64,000 nt of DNA from assembly GCF_001424125.1 (NCBI RefSeq), contig NZ_LMQI01000003.1, positions 99,259 to 163,258 on the forward strand, given 5' to 3'. Each line of letters opens with the position of its first letter. The stretch's first letter is position 1. Below, piece after piece: positions 27,876-35,907 of this stretch. Made by a program: the position numbers and the translations under genes. Source of the stretch: Cellulomonas sp. Leaf395 (GTDB taxonomy: Bacteria; Actinomycetota; Actinomycetes; Actinomycetales; Cellulomonadaceae). Below the pieces are notes generated by a model. It was not told the origin of the DNA. It saw nothing but the letters and a program-made list of their open reading frames with translations, and made no database searches.

Positions 27876-27985
27876 GGACGTCGGCCGATCTCGGCGTCCG
27901 CCGAGCATCCCGGCGCGCCCAGGGCGACCTGTTCGGGTGAGAAAGGTCGGCCGCCCTGGGCGTCCGCCGAGCGTCCCGGCGCGCC
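27859..27985 (+). repeat. Tandem duplication including the tadC 3' end
   Basis: Two imperfect copies (27859-27919 and 27924-27985) both begin GCGACCTGTTCGGGTGAG and end CCCGGCGCGCC. The first includes the last five codons and stop of tadC; the second is non-coding. They differ by a few substitutions and small indels. The first copy contains a CTCGGC/GCCGAG hairpin that the second has partly lost. The rest of the 278-nt gap to the pilin gene holds a DnaA-box-like palindrome and the pilin ribosome-binding site. Confidence 0.75.
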
Positions 27986-28030
27986 AAGCGGCCGCTGCCT
28001 CGCCGTCGGGTGGTTCCTCGAGCCGAGCCG

Positions 28031-28046
28031 TCCACAGCCCTGTGGA
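28031..28046. other. Inverted pair of DnaA-box-like cores
   Basis: TCCACAG-CC-CTGTGGA is a perfect inverted repeat, each half close to the core of the actinobacterial DnaA box (TTGTCCACA). It lies 108 nt before the pilin gene. It could be an operator for another factor; no binding is shown by sequence alone. Confidence 0.4.
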
Positions 28047-28153
28047 TCGACATCCGGCCCCACCGACCCGCCCGAGCCCCGCCTGTGCACGGACGCTGCG
28101 GCCGACGCTGGCGGGGCGCCGGACAGTCCAGGCGCCACACGAGAGGAGAGGTC

Positions 28154-28495
28154 ATGACGAATCACGCCGCGGTCCCCGAGGAGGACCAGCCCACGCAGAC
28201 GCAGGGCGACCACCCGACGCCGGCCATCGGTACCGCGTTGCGGTCGGTCCCGCCGGGCACCGAGGGCGACGCTGGGCGCGCATCGGCTGGTCGGCTCCCG
28301 CCGGCCGTCGTGGCGTGGCACGGCCGCGCCCGGCGGGCTCGGACCGAGCTGGCGGACGCAGGGATGGCGACGGCCGAGTACGCGATCGCCACGCTCGCGG
28401 CAGTCGGCTTCGCCGGGTTGCTCGTGGTGATCCTCAAGGGGAACGAGGTCAAGGGTCTGCTCCTCGGCATCATCCGCCAGGCGTTGTCGCTGTGA
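28154..28495 (+). CDS. DUF4244 Flp-type pilin
   Basis: 113 residues. A hydrophilic N-terminal leader (about 1-68) is followed by DAGMATAEYAIATLAAVGF and a hydrophobic helix, then GNEVKGLLLGIIRQALSL. The Gly-Met-Ala-Thr-Ala-Glu-Tyr stretch is the type IV prepilin-like processing site with the Glu at position +5. This is the DUF4244 family, Rv3656c in M. tuberculosis, thought to be the Flp pilus subunit. The leader is unusually long and charged. ATG at 28154 with GAGAGGAGAG upstream. A prepilin peptidase gene is not in this window. Confidence 0.92.
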   Translation: MTNHAAVPEEDQPTQTQGDHPTPAIGTALRSVPPGTEGDAGRASAGRLPPAVVAWHGRARRARTELADAGMATAEYAIATLAAVGFAGLLVVILKGNEVKGLLLGIIRQALSL

Positions 28496-28842
28496 CGGCC
28501 GCGAGCCGGCGGGACCGTGGCAGCGTCACCGCCGAGCTCGCGGTCGGTCTGCCCGCCGTCGTCCTGCTGCTGGCCGCGCTGCTCACGGTCGCGTCCACGG
28601 CGATCGCGCAGACCCGCTGCACCGACGCCGCACGGGCAGGTGCTCGCGCCGCTGCTCTCGGGGAGCCGGACGGGGCGGTGGCGACGACCGCTCGGCGGCT
28701 GGCCGGGCCGGAGGCGTCGGTCGCGGTGTCGCGCTCTGACGAGTGGGTGACCGTCGAGGTCTCGTCGCCGGTCGGGTCCGGGTCGTGGGGCGGTTCGCCG
28801 CTGCGCGCCCGGGCGACGGCCGTGGCTCGGGTGGAGCCATGA
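28492..28842 (+). CDS. tadE: TadE-like pseudopilin
   Basis: 116 residues. RDRGSVTAELAVGLPAVVLLLAAL has the TadE start signature (Gly-Ser-x-Thr-x-Glu before a membrane helix). The rest is a small extracytoplasmic domain with a TRCTDAARAGARAAALGE helix. It should be a minor pilin in the Tad system. The GTG start overlaps the pilin stop. Matches Rv3655c in position. Confidence 0.88.
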   Translation: MTAASRRDRGSVTAELAVGLPAVVLLLAALLTVASTAIAQTRCTDAARAGARAAALGEPDGAVATTARRLAGPEASVAVSRSDEWVTVEVSSPVGSGSWGGSPLRARATAVARVEP

Positions 28843-29273
28843 TGGTGGGCCGTCCGGCGTCGACGGGGCGTTCAGCCCGCGACCGTTGGCCCTCCTGCCG
28901 GGCGTCGTTGTGCACCCGGATCGTCGGGCAGCGGGGTGAGGAGGGCTCCGGGACGGTCCTGCTGCTCGCACTCATCGCGGTCGCGCTGGTCGTCGCGGGC
29001 CTGCTCGGGCTGCTGGCCTCTGCGCAGCTCGCGCGCGGTCGGGCGCAGACGGCGGCGGACCTCGGCGCGCTCGCGGGCGCGTCGGGGCTCCTCGCGGGAC
29101 AGCCGGGCGATCCGTGCGCGACCGTCGCCGAGGTCGTCCGTCTCAACCGCGGGAGGCTCTCCTCGTGCACGGACGCGGGCGGTGGTGTCGTCACGGTGCG
29201 GGTCGTGGTGGCGGCCGCCACCGGCTCCGCGACGGCGTCCGCCCGCGCCGGCCCGGCATCGGCCCGCCGGTGA
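28839..29273 (+). CDS. Rv3654c-type TadE-like helical protein
   Basis: 144 residues. An Arg-rich N-terminus, then GEEGSGTVLLLALIAVALVVAGLLGLL, a membrane helix, and AQLARGRAQTAADLGALAGA, the TadG-like continuation. It corresponds to Rv3654c in M. tuberculosis. ATG at 28839 overlaps the tadE stop (ATGA); a second ATG follows at once. The gene ends the Tad operon, convergent with the helicase gene with 20 nt between. Confidence 0.85.
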   Translation: MMVGRPASTGRSARDRWPSCRASLCTRIVGQRGEEGSGTVLLLALIAVALVVAGLLGLLASAQLARGRAQTAADLGALAGASGLLAGQPGDPCATVAEVVRLNRGRLSSCTDAGGGVVTVRVVVAAATGSATASARAGPASARR

Positions 29274-29293
29274 CCAGCGGCGCGGCGCGGTGC

Positions 29294-31966
29294 TCAGGCC
29301 GCCGGGGCGTGGGTGAGGACTGCGGTGAGCAGGCGGATCGCCGCGGCCTTGTCCAGGGGGTTGTTGGCGTTGCCGCACTTGGGCGACTGCACGCACGCGG
29401 GGCACCCGGCGAAGCAGCGGCAGGCAGCGATGGCGTCGCGGGTCGCCCGCAACCAGGTCGCACCGAGCGCGAAGCCGCGTTCCGCGAAGCCCGCGCCGCC
29501 GGGGTAGGCGTCGTGCACGAACACGGTGGCCCGCTCCGTATCGACGTGGAGGGCGGTCGACAGGCCGCCGAGGTCCCACCGGTCGCACGTCGCGAGCAAG
29601 GGCAGGAGGCCGATGGACGCGTGCTCGGCAGCGTGCAGGGCGCCCGGGGTGGCTTCGACGGTCACCCCGGCCGCGAGGAGCACCTCCGCGGGTGCGGTCC
29701 ACCAAACGGCGGTCGTGCGCAAGGTGCGGGCGGGCAGGTCGAGCTCCTCGGTGCCGAGCAGCTGCAGGTCAGGAATGCGTTTGCGCTGGTAGCCGAGGAC
29801 CTGCGTGGTCACGTCGACCGATCCGAAGCCCCACGTGACCGGACCCCAGGGCACCTCGGCATCGACGGACTGGATCTCGGTCGTCGTGACCCAGCGGGCC
29901 CAGGTGCCGTAGTCGACGTCATGTCGGGTGACCAGGGCGACGCCGTCCTCGAGCCGGAGCTCGTCGACGACGAACGAGGCCCCCTGGTGCACGTAGACGG
30001 CTCCGTCGTGGACGGTCGAGTCCGCGGAGGCGGCGTCTACGGTGCCGAGCAGACGACCGGTGACGGACTCGACCACGCGGACCGGGTCACCGCCGGAGCC
30101 GCGCAGGTCGGTCAGGCGGGTGGCCTGCTCGTTGTGGGTCCAGTACCAGCCGGAGGGGCGGCGTCGCAGGGTCCCCCGCTCGACCAGCTCGGCGAGCAGG
30201 TCGGCGGTGCGCGGCCCGAAGAGGTCCAGCTCCTCGGTCCGCAGCGGAAGCTCGGCGGCGGCAGCGCACAGGTGGGGCGCGAGCACGTAGGGGTTGGTGG
30301 TGTCGAACACGGTCGCCTCGACGGGGGCGTCGAAGATCGCCTCGGCGTGGTGCACCAGGAACGTGTCGAGCGGGTCCTCGCGGGCCACCAGGACGACGAG
30401 CCCGTCGGTTCCGGCGCGTCCGGCTCGGCCGGCCTGCTGCCAGAGGGAGACGCGGGTGCCGGGCCAGCCGGCGATGAGCACCGCGTCGAGCCCGGAGATG
30501 TCGACGCCCAGCTCGAGCGCGTTCGTCGTCGCGAGGGCCCGCAGGGCGCCGGACCGGATCGCGGCCTCCAGCGCACGACGTTCCTCCGGCAGGTAGCCGC
30601 CGCGGTACGCCTGCACGGACGTCGCGAACGTCGGGTCGATCTCCAGCAGGTGCGCCCGGGTGGTCGCCGCGACGGACTCCGCGCCGCGGCGCGACCGCGT
30701 GAAGGCGAGCGAGCGGGCGCCCGCGGCGGTGAGGTCGGCCAGGAGGTCGGCGATCTCGGCGGTCGCGGTGCGGCGCGGCCGGTCGGAGGGTCCCGCGACC
30801 ACCCGCTCGCCCGTGCCGAGCGGGCCGGAACCCTCCCGCGTGCCGACCAGCCCGGGACCCAAGTCCGTCCCGAACGGGGCGTCGCCGGTGCCGGGGAGCA
30901 CCCCGGCGAGCAGCTCCGCGAGGGCGACGGGGTCGTCGGAGCCGGGCAGCTGACTCGACGGAGCCGGCGCCGTCGCGATCGTCCCCCAGACGTCGTCCGG
31001 GCCGGGTGGGCTCAGGTCGTCGGCGCTGCGGGTCACGTGGCGGGGCAGCGCGAGCGGCGCGGCCCACGGGTCGTCCTCGGGCAGTAGCGCGGACCAGGGG
31101 GCGTCGGAGCCGGGCAGCTCGGGCGGCTGCCACAGGACGAACGTCTTGCGGCCGGCGGGGGAGGCATCGGAGGTGATGGCGGTGACCTCGGACGGGTCGA
31201 CGCCGATCAGCCGGGCGGCGCTCGCGGCGGGGTCGGAGGTGGTGGCGGACGCGAGGAGGAACGTCGGCGTCGCACCGTAGGACGCGGCGAGCCGGCGCAG
31301 GCGCCGGAGCACCAGGCCGACGTGCGCACCGAACACCCCGCGGAACGCGTGGCACTCGTCGACCACCACGTACCGCAGCGAGCCGAGCAGGCGCGCCCAC
31401 CGGCGGTGCTGCGGCAGCAGCGCGAAGTGCAGGAAGTCGGGGTTGGTCAGGACGACGTCCGCATGCTCCTGCACCCAGCGGCGTTCCTCGAGGGACGTGT
31501 CGCCGTCGCAGGTGGACACCCGGACGTCGCGGGTGCGACCGGCCACCAGGAGGCGGTCGAGGGCGGCCAGCTGGTCGGCGGCCAGCGCCTTGGTCGGGCA
31601 CAGGTAGAGGGTCGTCGCGCGACGGGTCACCGACTCGATGCGGCCGGGGTCGAGCAGCGAGCCGGCGCTCGCGGCACGGGCGGTGGAGAGTGCCGGCAGC
31701 CAGAACGCGAGCGACTTGCCGGACCCGGTCGAGGTGGCCAGGACGGTGTGCCGGCCGGACCAGGCTGCGTCGGCAGCCTCCACCTGGTGCAGCCAGGGGC
31801 GGTCGACCCCCAACGCCCGGTACCCCTGCACCAGGTCGGCGTCCGCCCACGACGGCCAGTCCGCCTGCGTGCCGGCCCGCGCGGGCAGGTGCCGGACGTG
31901 GGTCATGCGGTCCGATCGACCTCCGGCGGCGAGCAGCACGTCGAGCAGCGCGCCGGGTTCCACCAC
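29294..31966 (-). CDS. DEAD/DEAH-box helicase with C-terminal four-cysteine DUF1998 domain
   Basis: 890 residues. Superfamily 2 helicase: Q/I motifs LHQVEAADAAWSG and ATSTGSGKSLAFWLPAL, II VVDECHAF, III LLASATTSDP, and C-terminal ALATTNALELGVDISGLD with QQAGRAGRAGTDG. The last part has a DUF1998 region ending in CRCFAGCPACVQSPKCGN, a likely metal-binding Cys cluster. This is the MrfA/Rv3649 type; the Bacillus MrfA acts in mitomycin damage repair. GTG 31966 is chosen: GAGG lies upstream and the preceding residues resemble family N-termini. The neighbouring pxpA gene is divergent with 43 nt between. Confidence 0.93.
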   Translation of the reverse strand: MVEPGALLDVLLAAGGRSDRMTHVRHLPARAGTQADWPSWADADLVQGYRALGVDRPWLHQVEAADAAWSGRHTVLATSTGSGKSLAFWLPALSTARAASAGSLLDPGRIESVTRRATTLYLCPTKALAADQLAALDRLLVAGRTRDVRVSTCDGDTSLEERRWVQEHADVVLTNPDFLHFALLPQHRRWARLLGSLRYVVVDECHAFRGVFGAHVGLVLRRLRRLAASYGATPTFLLASATTSDPAASAARLIGVDPSEVTAITSDASPAGRKTFVLWQPPELPGSDAPWSALLPEDDPWAAPLALPRHVTRSADDLSPPGPDDVWGTIATAPAPSSQLPGSDDPVALAELLAGVLPGTGDAPFGTDLGPGLVGTREGSGPLGTGERVVAGPSDRPRRTATAEIADLLADLTAAGARSLAFTRSRRGAESVAATTRAHLLEIDPTFATSVQAYRGGYLPEERRALEAAIRSGALRALATTNALELGVDISGLDAVLIAGWPGTRVSLWQQAGRAGRAGTDGLVVLVAREDPLDTFLVHHAEAIFDAPVEATVFDTTNPYVLAPHLCAAAAELPLRTEELDLFGPRTADLLAELVERGTLRRRPSGWYWTHNEQATRLTDLRGSGGDPVRVVESVTGRLLGTVDAASADSTVHDGAVYVHQGASFVVDELRLEDGVALVTRHDVDYGTWARWVTTTEIQSVDAEVPWGPVTWGFGSVDVTTQVLGYQRKRIPDLQLLGTEELDLPARTLRTTAVWWTAPAEVLLAAGVTVEATPGALHAAEHASIGLLPLLATCDRWDLGGLSTALHVDTERATVFVHDAYPGGAGFAERGFALGATWLRATRDAIAACRCFAGCPACVQSPKCGNANNPLDKAAAIRLLTAVLTHAPAA

Positions 31967-32009
31967 CTGCCCATCCTCGCACCGGGTCAGCGTCGGGCAG
32001 GATCGGGGG

Positions 32010-32780
32010 ATGACGCGAGGGGTGGCGCTGCGGATCGACCTCAACTGCGACCTCGGCGAGGAGTACGACGCCTGGGAGCCGGGGGTCGAGGGCCTTGACA
32101 CGCTGCTGCTCGACATCGTGACCAGCGCCAACGTCGCGTGCGGCGCTCACGCGGGCGACGAGCGGATCATGGCCGCGGTCTGCCGGGCCGCTGCCGCCCG
32201 CGGGGTGTCCGTCGGCGCGCACGTCTCCTACCTGGACCGCGAGCACTTCGGCCGGCTCTTCGTCGATGCGCCGGCGGACGAGCTGCGGGTGCAGGTGGCC
32301 CAGCAGATCGCCACGCTGCAGGCGATCGCGCTCCGTGCGGGGACCCGCGTGGCCTACGTGAAGCCGCACGGGGCGCTCTACAACGCGGTCGTCCACCACG
32401 AGGCGCACGCGCAGGCGGTCGTCGACGCCATCCCGGACCTCCCCGTGCTCGGGCTGCCCGGGTCGGCCGTGCTAGCTGCGGCGAGGGCGCGGGGGCTGCG
32501 TGCGGTCACGGAGGCGTTCGCCGACCGCGGCTACCGGGCCGACGGGACGCTGGTGCCGCGCTCGGAGCCGGGGGCGCTCGTCACCGATGCGGACGAGGTG
32601 GCGGCCCGGGTGGTGCGGATTGCGGCGGACGGCCTGGTCCGCGCGGTCGACGGTTCCGACGTCCCGGTCGACGCCGAGTCGGTGTGCGTGCACTCGGACA
32701 CGCCCGGGGCGGTCGGTCTGGCCGCGGCCGTCCGTGCGGCTCTGCAGGCGTCGGGCGTGCGGGTCCAGCCGATCGTCTGA
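32010..32780 (+). CDS. pxpA: 5-oxoprolinase subunit A
   Basis: 256 residues, LamB/YcsF family. With PxpB and PxpC it opens 5-oxoproline to glutamate using ATP. Family motifs: IDLNCDLGEEYDAW, TSANVACGAHAGDERIM, GVSVGAHVSYLDREHFGR, YVKPHGALYN and AFADRGYRADGTLVPRSEPGALV. ATG at 32010 follows CAGGATCGGGGG. Expressed first in pxpABC, with 79 nt before pxpB. Confidence 0.95.
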   Translation: MTRGVALRIDLNCDLGEEYDAWEPGVEGLDTLLLDIVTSANVACGAHAGDERIMAAVCRAAAARGVSVGAHVSYLDREHFGRLFVDAPADELRVQVAQQIATLQAIALRAGTRVAYVKPHGALYNAVVHHEAHAQAVVDAIPDLPVLGLPGSAVLAAARARGLRAVTEAFADRGYRADGTLVPRSEPGALVTDADEVAARVVRIAADGLVRAVDGSDVPVDAESVCVHSDTPGAVGLAAAVRAALQASGVRVQPIV

Positions 32781-32859
32781 CGTCCTGCCGCGGCGCGCAG
32801 ACCCGTCCGGGCGGGTCCATCACCCCTCGAAGCTGCCGTGCGTCCGGCAGGATCGCCTC

Positions 32860-33501
32860 ATGGTGGGTCGCGACGACGTGCGGGTGGTGCCGTACGGGGA
32901 CGACGCGGTCCTCGTCGAGCTGCCCGGGCTCGCGGAGGTCCGAGCGCTCGACGACGCGGTCCGGGCCGCGCGGGCGTCGGACCCGGACGCGGCGAGCATC
33001 GTCGACCAGGTCCCGGCGGCTCGGACGCTCCTGCTGCGGGTGCGCGACGAGGCAGACCCCGGGGCGCTGCCGGTGGAGCGCTGGTGGGCCTCCCGCTCCG
33101 CCCGGGTCGCCGACGCAGCACCTCGCGAGGTCGTCCTCGCCGTCGACTACGACGGCCCCGACCTGACCGACGTCGCCCGGCTGACCGGGCTCACGGTCGA
33201 CGAGGTCGTCGCGCGGCACACCGGTGCGCAGTACACCGTGGCGTTCGGCGGCTTCATGGCCGGGTTCGCGTACCTGGTCGGCCTCGACCCGGCGCTGCGG
33301 GTCCCGCGGCTGGACAGCCCACGCGAGCGTGTCCCCGCGGGCTCGGTGGCGATCGCCGACGAGTTCAGCGCCGTCTATCCGGCCGCGACCCCGGGCGGCT
33401 GGCGGCTGCTGGGGCGGTGCGACGTCACTCTCTTCGACGTCGACCGTGACCCGCCCGCCCTCCTCCAGCCCGGCACGCGCGTGCGGTTCACGGCCTCGTG
33501 A
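32860..33501 (+). CDS. pxpB: 5-oxoprolinase subunit B
   Basis: 213 residues, KipI/allophanate hydrolase subunit 1 type. Motifs: VVPYGDDAVLVEL, VDYDGPDLTDVARLTGLTVDEVVARH, YTVAFGGFMAGFAYLVGLDP, VPAGSVAIADEFSAVYP, TPGGWRLLGR. These give the cyclophilin-like fold that pairs with PxpC. ATG at 32860 with AGGA about 8 nt upstream. A small inverted repeat (GACCCG/CGGGTC, about 32800-32817) lies in the gap after pxpA. The stop overlaps the pxpC start. Confidence 0.94.
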   Translation: MVGRDDVRVVPYGDDAVLVELPGLAEVRALDDAVRAARASDPDAASIVDQVPAARTLLLRVRDEADPGALPVERWWASRSARVADAAPREVVLAVDYDGPDLTDVARLTGLTVDEVVARHTGAQYTVAFGGFMAGFAYLVGLDPALRVPRLDSPRERVPAGSVAIADEFSAVYPAATPGGWRLLGRCDVTLFDVDRDPPALLQPGTRVRFTAS

Positions 33502-34361
33502 CGGGCGCGCTGGAGGTGCTCGACCCCGGTCTGCTCACGCTCGTCGAGGACCTGGGCCGGCCGGGCTGGGCGCACATCGGTGTCGGTCGGTCGGGCGCCG
33601 CGGACGCGGGAGCGCTGCGGCTGGCCAACCGGCTGGTCGCCAACGACGAGGGCGCGGCCGGCCTCGAGGTGCTCCTCGGCGGGCTGCGGCTGAGGGCCGT
33701 CGGGGACGTGACCGTCGCGCTGACGGGCGCGCGCGGGCCCGCGTGGCTCGACGGCCGGGCGGTCGGGCACGAAGCCGTGCTGGAGCTGCGGTCGGGCGCC
33801 GAGCTGCGGCTCGGCACGGTCGACGACGGTCTGCGGACGTACGTCGCTGTGCGCGGCGGGATCGACGTGCCGACGGTGCTGGGGTCCCGGTCGACGGACC
33901 AGCTCGCGGCGCTCGGACCGCCACCCCTGCGCGCCGGGGACGCCCTGGCGGTCGGCCCCGCGCCGGCGGGTTGGCCGGTCGTGGACCTCGCGCCCGTGCC
34001 GGCCGCACCGGACCGGGTCGAGCTGCCCGTGGTGCCGGGGCCGCACGTGGACTGGTTCGCCGACGTGCTGGCGCGGTTGCAGGCGGGCGAGTGGCACGTG
34101 ACGCCGGCGACGAACCGGGTGGCGGTCCGGCTGACGGGACCGGCCCTCGCCCGCGCCCCCGGGCACACAGGCCGCGAGCTGCCCTCCGCCGGGCTGGTCC
34201 TCGGCGCCGTCCAGGTGCCGCCCGACGGACAACCGGTCGTGTTCGGCGTCGACCACCCCGTGACGGGCGGCTACCCGGTGGTCGCGGTGGTCCGGCGGAG
34301 CGCACATGGGCTGCTCGCGCAGGTCAGGCCCGGGGATCGGGTGTGGTTCGTCCACGGCTGA
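33498..34361 (+). CDS. pxpC: 5-oxoprolinase subunit C
   Basis: 287 residues, KipA/allophanate hydrolase subunit 2 type. Motifs: LTLVEDLGRPGWAHIGVGRSGAADAG, LEVLLGGLRLR, YVAVRGGIDVPTVLGSRSTD, VTPATNRVAVRLTGP and PSAGLVLGAVQVPPDGQPVV. It completes the pxpABC set. GTG start overlaps the pxpB stop by 4 nt. Confidence 0.94.
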   Translation: MTGALEVLDPGLLTLVEDLGRPGWAHIGVGRSGAADAGALRLANRLVANDEGAAGLEVLLGGLRLRAVGDVTVALTGARGPAWLDGRAVGHEAVLELRSGAELRLGTVDDGLRTYVAVRGGIDVPTVLGSRSTDQLAALGPPPLRAGDALAVGPAPAGWPVVDLAPVPAAPDRVELPVVPGPHVDWFADVLARLQAGEWHVTPATNRVAVRLTGPALARAPGHTGRELPSAGLVLGAVQVPPDGQPVVFGVDHPVTGGYPVVAVVRRSAHGLLAQVRPGDRVWFVHG

Positions 34362-34415
34362 GCCCCTCGTCGTCGGCCCGTGCGTCTGTTTGAATGCACG
34401 CAGGGAGGGGACCCC

Positions 34416-34751
34416 ATGGATGTGCGCGTGAGCAGCCGGGATGTCGGTCCCCGGACCGTCGTGGAGGTGGACGGCGAGATCGACGTGTCGTCCGCCGACG
34501 CGCTGCGCGACCGGCTCTCGGAGCTGCTCGAGCGGGACCGTACCGATCTGGTCATCGACCTGCGGGCGGTCCGGTTCATGGACTCGACTGGCCTCGGTGT
34601 CCTCGTCGGCACCCTGAAGAAGGTCCGGCTGGCGGGGGGTCAGCTCCAGCTCGTGATCGACTCCGAGCGGCTGCTCAAGGTCTTCCGGATCACGGCGCTG
34701 CTCCAGGTGTTCACCGTGCACGACACGGTCCAGGCGGCTCTGGACGCCTGA
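34416..34751 (+). CDS. STAS-domain anti-sigma factor antagonist (BldG/RsbV type)
   Basis: 111 residues forming a single STAS domain: RTVVEVDGEIDVSSADALRD, DLRAVRFMDSTGLGVLVG with the conserved phosphorylatable Ser, and a C-terminal FRITALLQVFTVHDTVQAAL. Such proteins bind anti-sigma kinases and release a sigma factor. ATG at 34416 follows GGGAGGGGA. No partner kinase is adjacent. The reading frame continues open for 36 codons after its TGA with coding-like base usage. Confidence 0.9.
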   Translation: MDVRVSSRDVGPRTVVEVDGEIDVSSADALRDRLSELLERDRTDLVIDLRAVRFMDSTGLGVLVGTLKKVRLAGGQLQLVIDSERLLKVFRITALLQVFTVHDTVQAALDA

Positions 34752-34863
34752 TCGGCGTCCTGGGCCGGCACCGTCCGCCTGCAGACTTACCTGAGCTCGT
34801 CGGCGACCAGCCTGTCGGTGGCCCGCTGGGACGACCTGGCGGTCGCACCGATCGGCTGACGGG

Positions 34864-35554
34864 CTAGCTCGGGCGGATCGTGTAGACGACGGACGGCTCA
34901 CCGTCCGCCGACACCGAAGGAGCGATGCGGACCTCCCACGCACCCGCGGGGTAGTACCCGTCGGGCGACGTGCTCAGGCTCGGCGCCTTGGGGAGGTCGC
35001 CGCCGAGCAGCCGGATGGCCTCCGTGGCGGCATCGTCGCCGTCGACGGCGAGCTCGAGCGTCCACCCGTCCCCGCCCGACGTGCTCAACGGCTGCGCCGA
35101 CACCAGCCGACCACGTATGACAGGAACCTCGTCGACCGGGAATCCCGCCGGCAGGTCGGTCGGGGCGGGCGGAGCCGTCAGCAGCGTGAGCGGCCACTGC
35201 CCTGCGACGGCCCGGTCGCCCGTGACCTGGTCGTACTTCAGGTACACCGAGTACTCCCCGCCCGGGAGCGGGACGCCCCCGGGGTCGCCGGGCGACGCAC
35301 ACGTGCTCAGGTCGACGTTCAGCATCGTTGTGGCCACGGTGGGGTCGACCGGGGACGTCCACCAGCTGGTCTCGGGCGACCCGGCGTGAGGGGGCGTCGG
35401 TCGCCACCACGATGCCGCCGTGCGTGACGAGGACCTCGGTGTGCAGGTCGTCCTCGAGCCCGACGACAGGCAAGCCCGCGTGCGCCTGCTCGACCGCCTG
35501 CTGCGCCAGGCGCACCGCGCCGTCCAGCTCCCGGATCCGGCTCTCGTCGACCAT
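34864..35554 (-). pseudogene. Frameshifted exported-type protein, paralogue of the 35908 gene product
   Basis: From an ATG at 35554 (MVDESRIRELDGAVRLAQQA) the frame is open to a G run at 35390-35394, where one extra base breaks it. The other frame then runs to the stop at 34864-34866. Removing one base gives exactly 230 codons. The C-terminal part (STCASPGDPGGVPLPGGEYSV) resembles the last domain of the protein encoded at 35908 (SCRTDGGVPLSTGDPLPAGQYTV). There is no signal peptide or membrane helix. It follows a sigma fragment gene by 29 nt, mirroring the intact sigma/partner pair. Either a decaying duplicate or a sequencing error in a homopolymer. Confidence 0.65.
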
Positions 35555-35583
35555 TCCCAACCCGGGGTCGGGCCGGGGTCGTC

Positions 35584-35850
35584 CTACCGCGCGAGCAGGT
35601 GGCGGACCGCGGTCCACCGTGCCCGCCGGCGGTAGGCGTCCAGGAAGATCGTGAGGATCGCCTGCCGCACGTACGACTCCGCGGCGCCCGGCTCGCGGAT
35701 CGGGCGGCCCTGGCTGAAGCAGCGCACCAGCGCGTCCTGGACCAGGTCCTCGCCCTCGCGCTCGTCGCCCGTCAGCAGCGTCGCGTACCGCACGAGCGCC
35801 CGCCCCCGAGCCCGCACGAGCTCGTCCAGAACCTGTTCCCAGGCGGTCAT
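35584..35850 (-). CDS. Truncated ECF sigma factor, region 2 only
   Basis: 88 residues that match the first half of a SigE-type sigma factor: ELVRARGRALVRYATLLTGD, EDLVQDALVRCFSQGRP and ESYVRQAILTIFLDAYRRRARW. It stops at LLAR before any region 4, so -35 recognition is missing. It resembles the intact sigma factor at 37329 (SYVRRVILHTYLDGYRARSR). The ATG at 35850 has GGGAGG 4-5 nt upstream, so it may still be translated; an upstream ATG at 35874 is in frame. Could be a pseudogene remnant, or a small protein that competes for core RNA polymerase. Confidence 0.7.
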   Translation of the reverse strand: MTAWEQVLDELVRARGRALVRYATLLTGDEREGEDLVQDALVRCFSQGRPIREPGAAESYVRQAILTIFLDAYRRRARWTAVRHLLAR

Positions 35851-35907
35851 GCCACCTCCCTGTGGTGCCGTCATCTTCCTGGACGACCGGGAGGAGCGGA
35901 ACGTTGG

